A DNA stretch of 64,000 nt from the NCBI RefSeq assembly GCF_014396385.1, contig NZ_CP060716.1:1240001-1304000 (forward strand), read 5' to 3'. Every line of letters begins with the position of its first letter. The first letter of the stretch is position 1. Under the pieces are notes generated by a model, which was not told the DNA's origin, ran no database searches, and worked only from the letters and a program-made list of their open reading frames with translations. Positions 1-10,264 of the stretch are shown here, piece by piece. The DNA comes from Leucobacter denitrificans (GTDB taxonomy: Bacteria > Actinomycetota > Actinomycetes > Actinomycetales > Microbacteriaceae). The position numbers were made by a program, and so were the translations under genes.

Positions 1-110
1 TGCTCAGCACCGAGAATGTCTTCTACCGTAAGGTCTTCGTCCTGCGGCTCGGGGCCGGAGCCCTGAGGCTCCGAGCCCTCTGCAGGAACGCTGTCGTCCC
101 GGTTCGCCAT
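1..110 (-). CDS. grpE: GrpE nucleotide exchange factor, N-terminal fragment (cut by window edge)
   Basis: GrpE releases ADP from DnaK in the cytoplasmic chaperone cycle. Only about 36 codons lie inside the window. The visible product starts MANRDDSVPAEGSEPQ and is an acidic, disordered tail ending in DLTVEDILGAE, as expected upstream of the GrpE coiled coil. The identification rests mainly on position: the ATG (108-110) lies 2 nt after the dnaK stop codon in the same direction, the usual actinobacterial dnaK-grpE-dnaJ-hspR order. The rest of the gene, and any dnaJ and hspR, lie left of base 1. Confidence 0.8.
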   Translation of the reverse strand, partial: MANRDDSVPAEGSEPQGSGPEPQDEDLTVEDILGAE

Positions 111-112
111 TG

Positions 113-2077
<1,965 letters not shown>

Positions 2078-2079
<2 letters not shown>

Positions 2080-2105
2080 TTTAATTGATCTCACAATCAC
2101 GTCAA
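2078..2105 (-). promoter_or_regulatory. Predicted dnaK promoter
   Basis: Reading the minus strand, TTGACG (2105-2100) and TAAACT (2083-2078) are separated by 16 nt. They lie about 105 nt upstream of the dnaK ATG and between the two HAIR-like repeats. Inferred from motif match and position only. Confidence 0.5.
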
Positions 2106-2120
2106 GTTGATTCTCCAAAA

Positions 2121-2141
2121 TCTGAGTCGAGTTCACTCAAC
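2121..2141 (-). promoter_or_regulatory. Second, distal HAIR-like site upstream of dnaK
   Basis: The arms are TCTGAGT, 7 nt, ACTCAAC. They match the HAIR consensus 5/7 and 6/7 with the exact 7-nt spacer. The site lies 41 nt upstream of the proximal one, just outside the -35 box, which would allow cooperative HspR binding. Confidence 0.6.
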
Positions 2142-2160
2142 TCTCAGGAAGCACCCACAC

Positions 2161-2204
2161 AAAGGGGAGTGCCCGAAACCACTGGCTCCGGGCACTCCCC
2201 TTTT
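2161..2204 (-). terminator. Strong stem-loop terminator
   Basis: A 15-bp perfect stem (arm AAAGGGGAGTGCCCG, 2161-2175, with its complement at 2189-2203) encloses a short loop and is flanked by A/T runs on both sides. It follows the end of the TOBE remnant (minus strand) and insulates the dnaK control region from upstream transcription. Confidence 0.85.
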
Positions 2205-2225
2205 CATGCGCGCTCAGGCGCGATG

Positions 2226-2549
2226 TTACTTCTCGTCGTCGACGAGCACGACTGCGTTCTCAGTCGCCCATCCAACGACCACTGCGTCACCAATCTTCGC
2301 GTCAACCGCACGCTCAACCGGCACACGCACAACAGCCTCACCAATCTCGGTCGTGACGTTGTACTTGACGCTCGAACCGAGGTAGACGATGTCGTCGATC
2401 GTGCCAGGAACACGGTTTGCGACCGATTCCGACAGCTGCGATCCTGAGATGGTGCGCCTCTCGCAGTTGTCATTCAGATACAGATTTCGAGCAGTCATCG
2501 TGCCTGAGTACAGTGGCATTGTGTAAAACAGGTCACAGTTTGGAATCAA
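2226..2549 (-). pseudogene. Remnant of a PotA-type ABC ATPase (TOBE domain only)
   Basis: The reading frame gives at most 107 residues. Its second half (GTIDDIVYLGSSVKYNVTTE onwards to the end) reads as a TOBE domain, the C-terminal sugar/polyamine-ABC regulatory fold. No Walker A, signature or Walker B sequence exists upstream: the amine-oxidase-like gene ends only 26 nt away. The gene has therefore most likely lost its whole nucleotide-binding domain by deletion. It differs from the TOBE region of the complete importer ATPase at 23941-25005, so it is not a recent copy of that gene. A free-standing TOBE protein is possible but less likely. Confidence 0.6.
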
Positions 2550-2575
2550 TTGCCCCCACTTCCGAGGGGGTCACG

Positions 2576-3979
2576 CTACCGCCCGCTGATGAGGTTCGCG
2601 ACGCGCGCCGAGATGTGCGTCTTGTCCTGGCCGGTACGGTACTCCTCCTGGTCGGCAAAGCGATACGCAGCGTACAGCGCGGTCGCGGCGATCCACCGCA
2701 ATGGCTCGAACTCCCAGTTGCGAGCCGCGCGACCGACCCACGGAAGGCGGGTGATCTCGGTCGATTCACCGAGGATCAGGTCGCGCAGGGTTCGGCCAGC
2801 GAGGTTGGTTCCGGTCACGCCGTGACCCACGTAACCACCAGCGTCGGCAAGACCTGTTGCAGGGTCGTAGTTCACGCCCGCGCACCAGTCGCGCGGAACA
2901 CCAAGCACTCCTGACCAACTGTGGGCGAGTTTCACGTCACGAAGCCCCGGGAAGAGTTCAACGATGCGAGCCCCGAGTTGCTCAACTGCCACATCTGCGG
3001 TGCGACCGTCGCGATTGAAGCTCGATCCAAAGTTATACGGAACCCCGCGCCCGCCGAGCGCGATGCGGTTGTCAGCGGTGCGCTGAATGTACGCAAAGTT
3101 GTGTGCAACGTCGCCCATCAGTTCGGCACCATTCCATCCGACCGAGGCGAACTGCTCGTCGGTGAGTTGCTCGGTGACCACCATCGAGCTGTTCATCGGC
3201 AGGAAGCGTCGGCGCTGCCCCGCGAGTGTGAGCGTGTACCCCTCGAGCGCCTGCACGATGTGCTGCGCTCGCACGTCGCCGCGATCAGTGTGCGCGACTC
3301 GCGGTTCGATGCTCGTAACCGTCGTGTCCTCATAGATCGTGACACCGAGGCGCTCAACCGCGCGCGCGAGTCCGAACGTGAACTCCGCAGGGTTAATGCG
3401 TGCGCAGTGAGGGCTCCAGTACGCTCCGACTGCGTTTGCAACGTGCACTCGCTCGTCGAGGTCAGCGGGCGTGAGGTACTGAAAATCCTCGCCTTCGACC
3501 CAGCCGTGACTCGGGAGCTTGCCAATCTCGGAGCGAAGACGGCTGTGCTGCGCCTCGCTCGTCGCTACGTGGATAAGCCCGTCGCGCACGACGTGCTCAC
3601 CGAAACCTTCGGCCTGCGCCACGTCGACTGCCTCTCGCACCGATGAGAACATCTCCCGCTCAAGCGCAACTGCGGCTGGTACCCCTCCGGCTTTTGCGTA
3701 GCGGCGGAACTGTCCGGGTGCCTTCGCACTGAGCCAGCCGCCATTGCGGCCCGACGCACCGAACCCGGCGAACTCTTTCTCGAGCACGACGACGTTCAGG
3801 TCTGGGCGGGCCTTCTTCAGGTAATAGGCAGTCCACAGACCGGTCATTCCGGCGCCGACAATCGCGACGTCAGCCTCGATCGGGCCCGGTAATGCAGGCC
3901 GCTGCGAGGGACGCCCCTCTTGATGTACCCAGAAAGATACGTTGCCATTGACAAAGTTCGATGCCACGTTGGCACTCAT
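2576..3979 (-). CDS. FAD-dependent amine oxidase of the DAO/PuuB type
   Basis: The 467-residue flavoprotein has the DAO fold. A dinucleotide-binding motif, VAIVGAGMTGLWTAYYLKKA, lies near residue 38, and FGASGRNGGW follows shortly after. A C-terminal FAD contact region (YVGHGVTGTNLAGRTLRDLI) closes the fold. These features match the gamma-glutamylputrescine oxidase (PuuB)/OrdL group, which oxidises amines to aldehydes with release of ammonia and hydrogen peroxide; the true substrate is unproven. A polyamine-type transporter remnant downstream and a PucR regulator upstream support a role in amine nitrogen use. The start has AGAAGGT a few nt upstream. Confidence 0.8.
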   Translation of the reverse strand: MSANVASNFVNGNVSFWVHQEGRPSQRPALPGPIEADVAIVGAGMTGLWTAYYLKKARPDLNVVVLEKEFAGFGASGRNGGWLSAKAPGQFRRYAKAGGVPAAVALEREMFSSVREAVDVAQAEGFGEHVVRDGLIHVATSEAQHSRLRSEIGKLPSHGWVEGEDFQYLTPADLDERVHVANAVGAYWSPHCARINPAEFTFGLARAVERLGVTIYEDTTVTSIEPRVAHTDRGDVRAQHIVQALEGYTLTLAGQRRRFLPMNSSMVVTEQLTDEQFASVGWNGAELMGDVAHNFAYIQRTADNRIALGGRGVPYNFGSSFNRDGRTADVAVEQLGARIVELFPGLRDVKLAHSWSGVLGVPRDWCAGVNYDPATGLADAGGYVGHGVTGTNLAGRTLRDLILGESTEITRLPWVGRAARNWEFEPLRWIAATALYAAYRFADQEEYRTGQDKTHISARVANLISGR

Positions 3980-4092
3980 TACTGAACCTTCTTAGTCTCG
4001 ATTGCTTGCGACTGCGTCCGTGCACTCGCGCTCGAGACGAGCGTAAACTGTTCCAGCGAACAGGTCGACTGTACTGGAGTATGAAATTTGGT

Positions 4093-5544
4093 TCAGCCGT
4101 GAACTTGGGTAACAGCCCCGTATTTCTGCCAGGCCTGTGACGCGATCCAGAGCGCCGCGAGATCCTCAGTCTTAGCGATCGATCTACCCGTTAGTGACTC
4201 AACCTGACGCAGTCGATACGACAGTGTTTGGCGGTGGATCCCAAGATCTGCCGACGTATCGTTCCAACTGCGCTCGTGGCGAAGATAGGTGAAGAGTGTG
4301 TCACGAAGCACGGCCGCCCGCTCGGTCGACTCTCCCAATGGGCCAAGGACCTCCTTGATGATGTCGTGGGCCTCGCGCTCACTTCGAGAGAGCATCGCGA
4401 TGCGACTCCCCGCAAATTCAGACCATCTCGTTCCGGTTGACTCCGCGTCCATGAGCGCGCTCTCAGCCTCGGATACAAGGCTTCTCGCATCTGAAAGCTC
4501 GTCAAACAGACTCGAGACTCCCGCGAGCATGTCGCATTCTCCGAGCAACTGTTTTACCCGCCCAATTTCGACCGCTGGCGCGACGATGATTCCCAACGAC
4601 CTGTTACGCCCCACAAGTACCCGGAAATTTCGCACTATCGCTGCGCGTGCTACGAGCTGAGCGCCCTCTTGGGGAAACGCGATGATTCGAAATGCACCCC
4701 CGAGAGAGTGCGCTGCAAAGAGTTCTGCCGCGCCCTCGGGCTCGTTACCTTTCAGCAACTGTGCAAGGTGCTCCTGGAGAGCGTCGGCCTGAGCCGACAC
4801 CTCAAACATCAGTCGGTCAGTCTCAACCTCAAGCACGCGCTTGAGGTGCACAAGCACCATTGCCCCGAGTCCGGCTCCCGGGTATTCACCGACCTCAAGG
4901 CTCGCCGCGAATCTGCTCGAGAGTTCGTGAGTTCGCACGCGCAACGACACCGTACTGTCGTCTTCCGCGCCTTCATCATTGCCTGTTGTTGTGTGATCGC
5001 GAGAGCTCATGATCTCAAGACCCGACTCAGTCTCGTGCACGGTGAGCTCGATCCGAAGCAACGTGGCGATGTTGCGCGCGAGCTCGGTGGCGTTTGCACT
5101 CATTGCAGTGAGTTCATACAGCTTCGCGAGCGTCATCACTTGCGATGTCTGACTGGCACTCGTCGCGGCCGCGACGTGCCGCGCGACGGCCGACCACGGC
5201 ACCTCGGGCGCAGTGTTCATGATCGGAAAGCCGAGTTGGTTTGCTTCTTCGAGCATTTCAGGGCTGAGCGTCAGATCTTCGATCCGCGCCCCGATCATCG
5301 CCCCCACGATGCCTGCCCGACTGAGTTCGCGCACAAACTCAACCTGCTTCGCCGCAGACTTCGGCACACAAAACCCGACCGTCATGAGCAGCTCATCGGT
5401 ACCGAGCCACTTCCACGGCTCGTCGAGTTCGCAGCTGTGCGCCCACTGAACCCGGCGGTCGAGGCCCGAAGCACCCGCGATGACGTGAGTGTGCAGAGTA
5501 TCGATCGAAACGAGCTCCCCGAGAGTCATGGGTGAAGTGTTCAT
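4093..5544 (-). CDS. PucR-family transcriptional regulator
   Basis: The 483-residue regulator has an N-terminal PucR ligand domain (MTLGELVSIDTLHTHVIAGA and the following WAHSCELDEPWKWLG), a middle GGDEF-like/CdaR segment, and a C-terminal PucR helix-turn-helix: LRHERSWNDTSADLGIHRQT followed by LSYRLRQVESLTGRS. PucR proteins control catabolism of purines and other nitrogen compounds. The nearest candidate target is the amine oxidase gene 113 nt downstream on the same strand. It is divergent from the MFS gene at 5621 with only 76 nt between them, so it might also control that exporter. ATG 5544 has GAAGGGG upstream; ATG 5529 is an alternative start. Confidence 0.85.
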   Translation of the reverse strand: MNTSPMTLGELVSIDTLHTHVIAGASGLDRRVQWAHSCELDEPWKWLGTDELLMTVGFCVPKSAAKQVEFVRELSRAGIVGAMIGARIEDLTLSPEMLEEANQLGFPIMNTAPEVPWSAVARHVAAATSASQTSQVMTLAKLYELTAMSANATELARNIATLLRIELTVHETESGLEIMSSRDHTTTGNDEGAEDDSTVSLRVRTHELSSRFAASLEVGEYPGAGLGAMVLVHLKRVLEVETDRLMFEVSAQADALQEHLAQLLKGNEPEGAAELFAAHSLGGAFRIIAFPQEGAQLVARAAIVRNFRVLVGRNRSLGIIVAPAVEIGRVKQLLGECDMLAGVSSLFDELSDARSLVSEAESALMDAESTGTRWSEFAGSRIAMLSRSEREAHDIIKEVLGPLGESTERAAVLRDTLFTYLRHERSWNDTSADLGIHRQTLSYRLRQVESLTGRSIAKTEDLAALWIASQAWQKYGAVTQVHG

Positions 5545-5608
5545 CGGCCGTTCACCCCTTCTCCCTAATACGCGCGCCGCGCCAGGCGGTGAAAGTACTG
5601 TATCGCGC

Positions 5609-5621
5609 TACGCTGAGACCA
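5609..5621 (+). promoter_or_regulatory. -10 box of a leaderless promoter (UMF1 transporter)
   Basis: TACGCT, then 6 nt, then ATG at 5621. This is the TANNNT spacing at which transcription would begin on the start codon itself. No Shine-Dalgarno sequence is present. Confidence 0.5.
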
Positions 5622-7021
5622 TGAGCGAGACACCGACGACCTCGATACCTCCCGCCAAACGACGCACCGTCGCATCGTGGGCGCTGTGGGACTGGGCAAC
5701 GCAGCCTTTTAATTCCGTCATTCTGACGTTCGTGTGGGTGTCGCTCTACCTCGTCTCTGACACCTTCCTTCCGACTGAGGTCGCGGCCGAGAACGCAGAC
5801 GGCAGTCTCGTGTGCTCGCGCGCAGCTGATGCGTCGACCGCGTACTGTTCGGGGCTCTCAGAGCTGTCAGCCTCGTATGGGTGGATCACGTTCGCCGCCG
5901 GCATCGTCGTCTTACTCATCGCGCCGGTGCTTGGACAGCAGGCCGACGCCCGCGGTAACAAGAAGCGCTGGGTCATCGGTGCGACGGCGGTGCTCGCGCT
6001 CCTGCAGTTCTCGCTGTTCTTCGTCTACGCCGATCCACAGTATTTCTGGTTCGGTGCGTTTGCCGTCGCATTCGGCTCGGTCGCTTCTGAGATCGCGGGA
6101 GTGAACTACAACGCGCTGCTATTCGACGTCTCAACGAAGAAGACCGTCGGGCGCGTGAGCGGCCTCGGCTGGGGCCTCGGGTACATCGGCGGCATCCTCG
6201 CGCTCGTCATCGTGGTCGTGGTGACCCAGCTCGACTGGTTCGGTATGGACACATCGAACGGTCTCGCCTACCGCTTGATCGCCGCTGGCGCAGCCGTGTG
6301 GACGGTGATCTTCGCGATCCCATTCCTGCTCTGGGTTCCCGAAGCGCCCGCTCGAGACGAACGCCCAAAGGTCGGATTCTTCCGCAGCTACGCCGTGCTC
6401 GTGCACGACCTCCGCGGGCTATTCAAGTCGAACCGCACGACCTTTTGGTACCTCATCGCCAGCGCTGTGTACCGCGATGGACTTGCGGGGGTCTTCGCAT
6501 TCGGCGGCATCCTCGCGGCCGTGTCGTTCGGGTTTTCAGCGAACGAGGTCATGATCTTCGGCATCGCCTTGAACCTCGTTGCGGGCGTCGCAACCATCTT
6601 CGTGGGGCGACTCGACGACCGGTTCGGGCCGCGAACCATCGTCGTTTGGTCGCTCATCGTGCTTATCGCGAGCGCGCTGTTTATATTCCTGTTCCGCGAA
6701 GAGGGCAAGATTATTTTCTGGATCGGTGGGCTCGTGCTTTCCGCTGCCGTGGGCCCCGCGCAGGCTGCGAGCCGCTCGCTACTCACCCACCTCACGCCAT
6801 CGAATATGCAGGGTGAGGTCTTTGGACTTTACGCCACGACCGGGCGCGTGATGAGCTTCCTCTCACCATGGCTCTGGGCAGCATTTATCGGCTGGTTTGG
6901 GGCGACGCACTTCGGCATCCTTGGCATCACCATCGTGCTCGCTGCGGGCCTCGCGCTCATGCTCTGGCTCGTGCGCGCTCCGAAGAGTTCGATTGAGCAA
7001 CTCACGAACGCCTCGGCCTAA
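5621..7021 (+). CDS. MFS transporter, UMF1 (Atg22-like) family
   Basis: The 466-residue integral membrane protein has about 12 hydrophobic segments. It starts with the family hallmark WALWDWATQPFNSVILTFVW after a short cytoplasmic tail rich in Thr, Pro and Lys. A second conserved stretch, NYNALLFDVSTKKTVGRVSG, lies between the early helices, and GEVFGLYATTGR lies near the end. UMF1 proteins resemble vacuolar amino-acid effluxers, but no bacterial substrate is established. ATG 5621 is preferred over earlier in-frame starts because those overlap the divergent regulator and because of the leaderless promoter. Confidence 0.85.
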   Translation: MSETPTTSIPPAKRRTVASWALWDWATQPFNSVILTFVWVSLYLVSDTFLPTEVAAENADGSLVCSRAADASTAYCSGLSELSASYGWITFAAGIVVLLIAPVLGQQADARGNKKRWVIGATAVLALLQFSLFFVYADPQYFWFGAFAVAFGSVASEIAGVNYNALLFDVSTKKTVGRVSGLGWGLGYIGGILALVIVVVVTQLDWFGMDTSNGLAYRLIAAGAAVWTVIFAIPFLLWVPEAPARDERPKVGFFRSYAVLVHDLRGLFKSNRTTFWYLIASAVYRDGLAGVFAFGGILAAVSFGFSANEVMIFGIALNLVAGVATIFVGRLDDRFGPRTIVVWSLIVLIASALFIFLFREEGKIIFWIGGLVLSAAVGPAQAASRSLLTHLTPSNMQGEVFGLYATTGRVMSFLSPWLWAAFIGWFGATHFGILGITIVLAAGLALMLWLVRAPKSSIEQLTNASA

Positions 7022-7030
7022 CTTGCAGAC

Positions 7031-8272
7031 TTAGTCGAACATCTCGCCGATGGCGATTCCGCTCGTGTCGACGTTGCGACCCTTGTCCCGACGCTCAACC
7101 GCGAGGCTGGCGAGCATGAGTACGAATCCGCCCGCGGCAAGCATTGCACCGAGCCATCCGGGAGCGAGATAACCGAGCCCCGCAGCGATCACGATTCCGC
7201 CAAGCCAAGCACCGAGGCTGTTTGCAATGTTTCCGGCGGCGTGGTTCATCGCGGCGCCGAGCAAACGTGCCTCATTCGACACACGAATGAGGCGTGCTGA
7301 TAGCGCTGGGCTGAACGTCATCGTTGCTGTGCTCACGAGGAACGCGAGCAGGAACAACGACACCGGAGTTCTGGCGAACGCCGCGTAGAGCACGAATGCT
7401 GTTGCAGACACCGCTAGGCCGAGAAGTGCTGCCATGCGCATGTTCTTGTCGGCGAGCAGGCCACCGATCCAGTTGCCGACCACCATGCCGAGCCCGAGCA
7501 CGGCAGTGACCCACGGAACCATCGATGGAGCAAGCCCGATCTCGCGCGTGGTCACGTCGGCGATGTACGAATACACCGCGAAGAACCCGCCGAAACCAAT
7601 CGCCGTAGCACCGACCATGAGCCACACGCGAGGATTTGCGAGGGCGCGCACCTCGTGCCTGGCGCTCCGACCCGGGTTTCCCGGTGTCGCTGGCACGAAC
7701 AACACGATGAGCAGCAGGGTGACCGCGAACACCGCCGCAACTACGACGTAGACCCAGCGCCAGCCGAACTGCTGACCGAGCACGGTCGAGAGAGGCACCC
7801 CGATCACGTTGGCAATTGTGAGGCCACTCATCGAAATCGCAATGCCCTTGCCCATGTTGCCGGGTCCCAACAGTTGCGCAGCCAGAAGCGCTGCAGTGCC
7901 GAGGTAAATGCCGTGCGGTAGGCCCGAGGCGAACCGAAACGCGGCGACCGACCAGAATGTTGGCATAATCGCTGAACCGAGCGTCGCAAGCACGAGCACA
8001 CCGAGACTCCAGCGAATGAGCATCGTCTGAGACATGCGCGCGAAGAGGATCGCGATAACCGGCGCACCCACGACCACGCCGAGTGCGTAGATGCTGATGA
8101 GTGTTCCAGCTTGTGCGATCACCTGCGTGGGATTCTCGTCATATCCGGGCAGCAATCCTCGCGCGATATCGGGAAGCACACCCATCGTCGCGAACTCGGT
8201 GATACCGATTGCGAACCCTCCGAGGGCGAGCGAGAACAGCGCGAAATTTCGTCGCAGAGTGTTTGTCAGCAC
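7031..8272 (-). CDS. MFS transporter, AraJ/DHA1 efflux type
   Basis: The 413-residue protein has 12 predicted helices. The first (FALFSLALGGFAIGITEFAT) carries the GITEF motif typical of AraJ/YdhP-like drug:H+ antiporter family 1 members. Such proteins export sugars or drugs; the substrate is not readable here. It starts with GTG (8270-8272). A CATACT box sits 6 nt upstream on the minus strand, which suggests leaderless expression. It converges with the UMF1 gene, leaving 9 nt between the two stops, and is divergent from the helicase gene. Confidence 0.85.
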   Translation of the reverse strand: MLTNTLRRNFALFSLALGGFAIGITEFATMGVLPDIARGLLPGYDENPTQVIAQAGTLISIYALGVVVGAPVIAILFARMSQTMLIRWSLGVLVLATLGSAIMPTFWSVAAFRFASGLPHGIYLGTAALLAAQLLGPGNMGKGIAISMSGLTIANVIGVPLSTVLGQQFGWRWVYVVVAAVFAVTLLLIVLFVPATPGNPGRSARHEVRALANPRVWLMVGATAIGFGGFFAVYSYIADVTTREIGLAPSMVPWVTAVLGLGMVVGNWIGGLLADKNMRMAALLGLAVSATAFVLYAAFARTPVSLFLLAFLVSTATMTFSPALSARLIRVSNEARLLGAAMNHAAGNIANSLGAWLGGIVIAAGLGYLAPGWLGAMLAAGGFVLMLASLAVERRDKGRNVDTSGIAIGEMFD

Positions 8273-8349
8273 CGAGTAAGTATGCCACTGCGATGCTACT
8301 TACTGTGCCGCCGCCGTGCCCCGTGCCGATCCACGACGGCTTCTCACGG

Positions 8350-8362
8350 TACCCTAATCGAG
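8350..8362 (+). promoter_or_regulatory. -10 box of a leaderless promoter (helicase)
   Basis: TACCCT, then 6 nt, then an in-frame GTG at 8362. The spacing favours GTG 8362 over the upstream in-frame ATG at 8293. No clear -35 hexamer is seen. Confidence 0.45.
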
Positions 8363-9651
8363 TGCCCCGCCCCGAACTCAGCCCCGAACAGCTTGCCGTG
8401 TACGAGCGCATCGAGCACACTCGCGAGCACCTCTTCATCACTGGGCGTGCGGGCACGGGCAAGTCGACTATTCTGAACCACCTCGCATGGAATACCTCGA
8501 AGATCATCGCGGTCTGCGCGCCGACGGGGGTTGCTGCGCTGAACGTGGGCGGGCAGACGATCCACTCGCTACTGAGGTTGCCGACCGGCATCATTGCGGA
8601 TCACGAGCTCGACCAACCCGCTGAGCTCAAGAAGATGCTCGCATCGATCGACACCCTCGTCATCGACGAGATTTCGATGGTGTCTGCCGACCTTATGGAT
8701 GCGATTGATCGCTCACTGAGGTTGGCCCGCGGCAAGAAGCACGACCCGTTCGGGGGCGCGCAGATCATTATGTTTGGTGACCCGTTTCAGCTGCCGCCGG
8801 TGCCGCCGCGCGACCCGCACGAGCGCGCGTACTTCGACGACACGTATCGGTCCCTCTGGTTTTTCGATTCAAACGTATGGCAATCGACACCGCTCACCGT
8901 CATCGAACTCACCGAGGTGCACCGTCAAAGTGACGACCGGTTCAAACAGATTCTCGGCGCCGTGCGCTTCGGGGTTGTTGAGGAGACGCACGCGAGCGAG
9001 CTCAACACCGCGGGTGCGAGGCCTGCGCCGCGCGATGTCATCACACTCGCGACCACGAACGCGACCGTGAACCGCATCAACGCTGAGCGCCTTGCCGAGA
9101 TTCGTGGGTCGTCACTGAAGGCGGTTGCTGAGGTCACCGGCGAATTTCGCGAGAACACGTACCCCGCCGATGAGGTGCTCGAACTCAAGGCTGGCGCGCA
9201 GGTCATGTTCTTGCGCAACGACCCCGACGGGCGCTGGGTCAATGGCACAATCGGCACGGTCTCGCGCATCGACGGAACGGTGTGGGTCGAGATAGGCGAT
9301 GGAACCTCAGACCCCGAAGAGTTCGAAGTTGAGCCCACGGTGTGGGAGCGCTTCAGGTACCGCTACGACGCCGACACGAAGAAGCTCGAGAAAGAGGTCG
9401 TTGCCGAGTTCGAGCAGTTTCCGCTGCGACTGGCGTGGGCTGTTACGATCCACAAATCTCAGGGACACACCTACGATGCCGCGCAAATCGACCTCGGGCC
9501 GCGGGCTTTCAGTGCCGGTCAGACGTATGTTGCGCTCAGTCGAGTGCGCTCGCTTGAGGGGTTGTATCTCGCGAGGCCGCTGCAGCCGCGCGATGTGATT
9601 GTGGATCCGAACGTGGTTCGCTTCATGCGCGAGCGCGCGGAACTCGGGTAG
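8362..9651 (+). CDS. PIF1/RecD-like superfamily 1 DNA helicase
   Basis: The product has about 429 residues. Motif I (Walker A) is FITGRAGTGKSTILNHL near residue 26, followed by CAPTGVAALNVGGQTIHSL (motif Ia). DTLVIDEISMVSADLMDAID is motif II and FGDPFQLPPV is motif III. Near the C-terminus, WAVTIHKSQGHTYDAAQIDL and TYVALSRVRSLEGLYL are motifs V and VI. This is the PIF1 arrangement: a 5'-to-3' helicase acting on DNA ends, forks or G-quadruplexes. There is no attached nuclease domain. ATG 8293 would add 23 residues with no family counterpart, so the leaderless GTG is preferred. Confidence 0.85.
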   Translation: MPRPELSPEQLAVYERIEHTREHLFITGRAGTGKSTILNHLAWNTSKIIAVCAPTGVAALNVGGQTIHSLLRLPTGIIADHELDQPAELKKMLASIDTLVIDEISMVSADLMDAIDRSLRLARGKKHDPFGGAQIIMFGDPFQLPPVPPRDPHERAYFDDTYRSLWFFDSNVWQSTPLTVIELTEVHRQSDDRFKQILGAVRFGVVEETHASELNTAGARPAPRDVITLATTNATVNRINAERLAEIRGSSLKAVAEVTGEFRENTYPADEVLELKAGAQVMFLRNDPDGRWVNGTIGTVSRIDGTVWVEIGDGTSDPEEFEVEPTVWERFRYRYDADTKKLEKEVVAEFEQFPLRLAWAVTIHKSQGHTYDAAQIDLGPRAFSAGQTYVALSRVRSLEGLYLARPLQPRDVIVDPNVVRFMRERAELG

Positions 9652-9659
9652 TTCAATCC

Positions 9660-10157
9660 CTAGGCGCTGAGGGCTGCCTCGATAGCTTTGCGCAGTGCGG
9701 GGTCTTGGGGCTCGGTGTCAGATCTGAAGCGCGCGATGCGGGGCGAGCCGTCTGCGGGGTCGCGATCCACAACGAACTTCTCGAAATTCCACCGCACGAG
9801 CCCGCCGTGACCCTCGGGGTCTTTGCCCTTACGCAGTTCTTTAAACAGTGGATCGGTGCCGCGCCCATTCACCTTCGTCTTTGCGAGCAACTGAAACGTG
9901 ACCCCGTAATTCAGTTCGCAAAACTCCGCGATCTCTGCGTCGGTGCCTGGCTCCTGCATCATGAACTGGTTGCACGGCACCCCGATCACCGTGAGGCCCT
10001 GGGGCGCGAACTCCTTGTGCAACTCTTCCAAGCCCGCGTACTGCGGGGTGAACCCGCACTTCGACGCCACATTCACCACGAGTGCTGCACCCGGCGCGAT
10101 GTCGCCGAAGCGCTTCGTTTCGCCGCCGGGCAGCTGGACTTCAATGTCTCTGATCAT
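9660..10157 (-). CDS. Glutathione-peroxidase-family thiol peroxidase
   Basis: The 165-residue soluble enzyme matches the family in length. The peroxidatic cysteine is Cys34 in NVASKCGFTPQY. The catalytic Gln (GVPCNQFMMQEPG) and Trp (VRWNFEKFVVD) are both present. The cysteine codon is ordinary, so this is not a selenoprotein. Actinobacteria generally make mycothiol instead of glutathione, so reduction through thioredoxin is more likely than through glutathione. Expression is probably leaderless: TACGGT on the minus strand (10169-10164) is followed by 6 nt and the ATG. It converges with the helicase gene, 8 nt apart. Confidence 0.93.
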   Translation of the reverse strand: MIRDIEVQLPGGETKRFGDIAPGAALVVNVASKCGFTPQYAGLEELHKEFAPQGLTVIGVPCNQFMMQEPGTDAEIAEFCELNYGVTFQLLAKTKVNGRGTDPLFKELRKGKDPEGHGGLVRWNFEKFVVDRDPADGSPRIARFRSDTEPQDPALRKAIEAALSA

Positions 10158-10202
10158 GGGTACACCGTACTCCCCCTTGCTTAGCCGGTGCTCAGGTCGA
10201 GA

Positions 10203-10249
10203 CGGCAGTAGTGGTTGCTTCGCGTGAACTCAAGCAACCACTACTGCCG
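10203..10249 (-). terminator. 18-bp perfect inverted repeat after the ABC permease gene
   Basis: CGGCAGTAGTGGTTGCTT (10203-10220) is exactly complementary to 10232-10249, with an 11-nt loop and no T-run. It lies 16 nt past the permease stop codon and ahead of the peroxidase promoter, so transcription termination or mRNA 3'-end protection is likely. Confidence 0.6.
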
Positions 10250-10264
10250 GGTCGACCCGCGAAA

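Noticed and set aside
2084..2106. A third HAIR-like repeat (ATTGATC ... GTCAAG) before dnaK
   Set aside because: The spacer is 2 nt too long for the HAIR pattern and only a few arm bases match.
2921..3646. Plus-strand frame of 241 codons
   Set aside because: Shadow of the FAD-dependent oxidase, which has clear motifs on the other strand.
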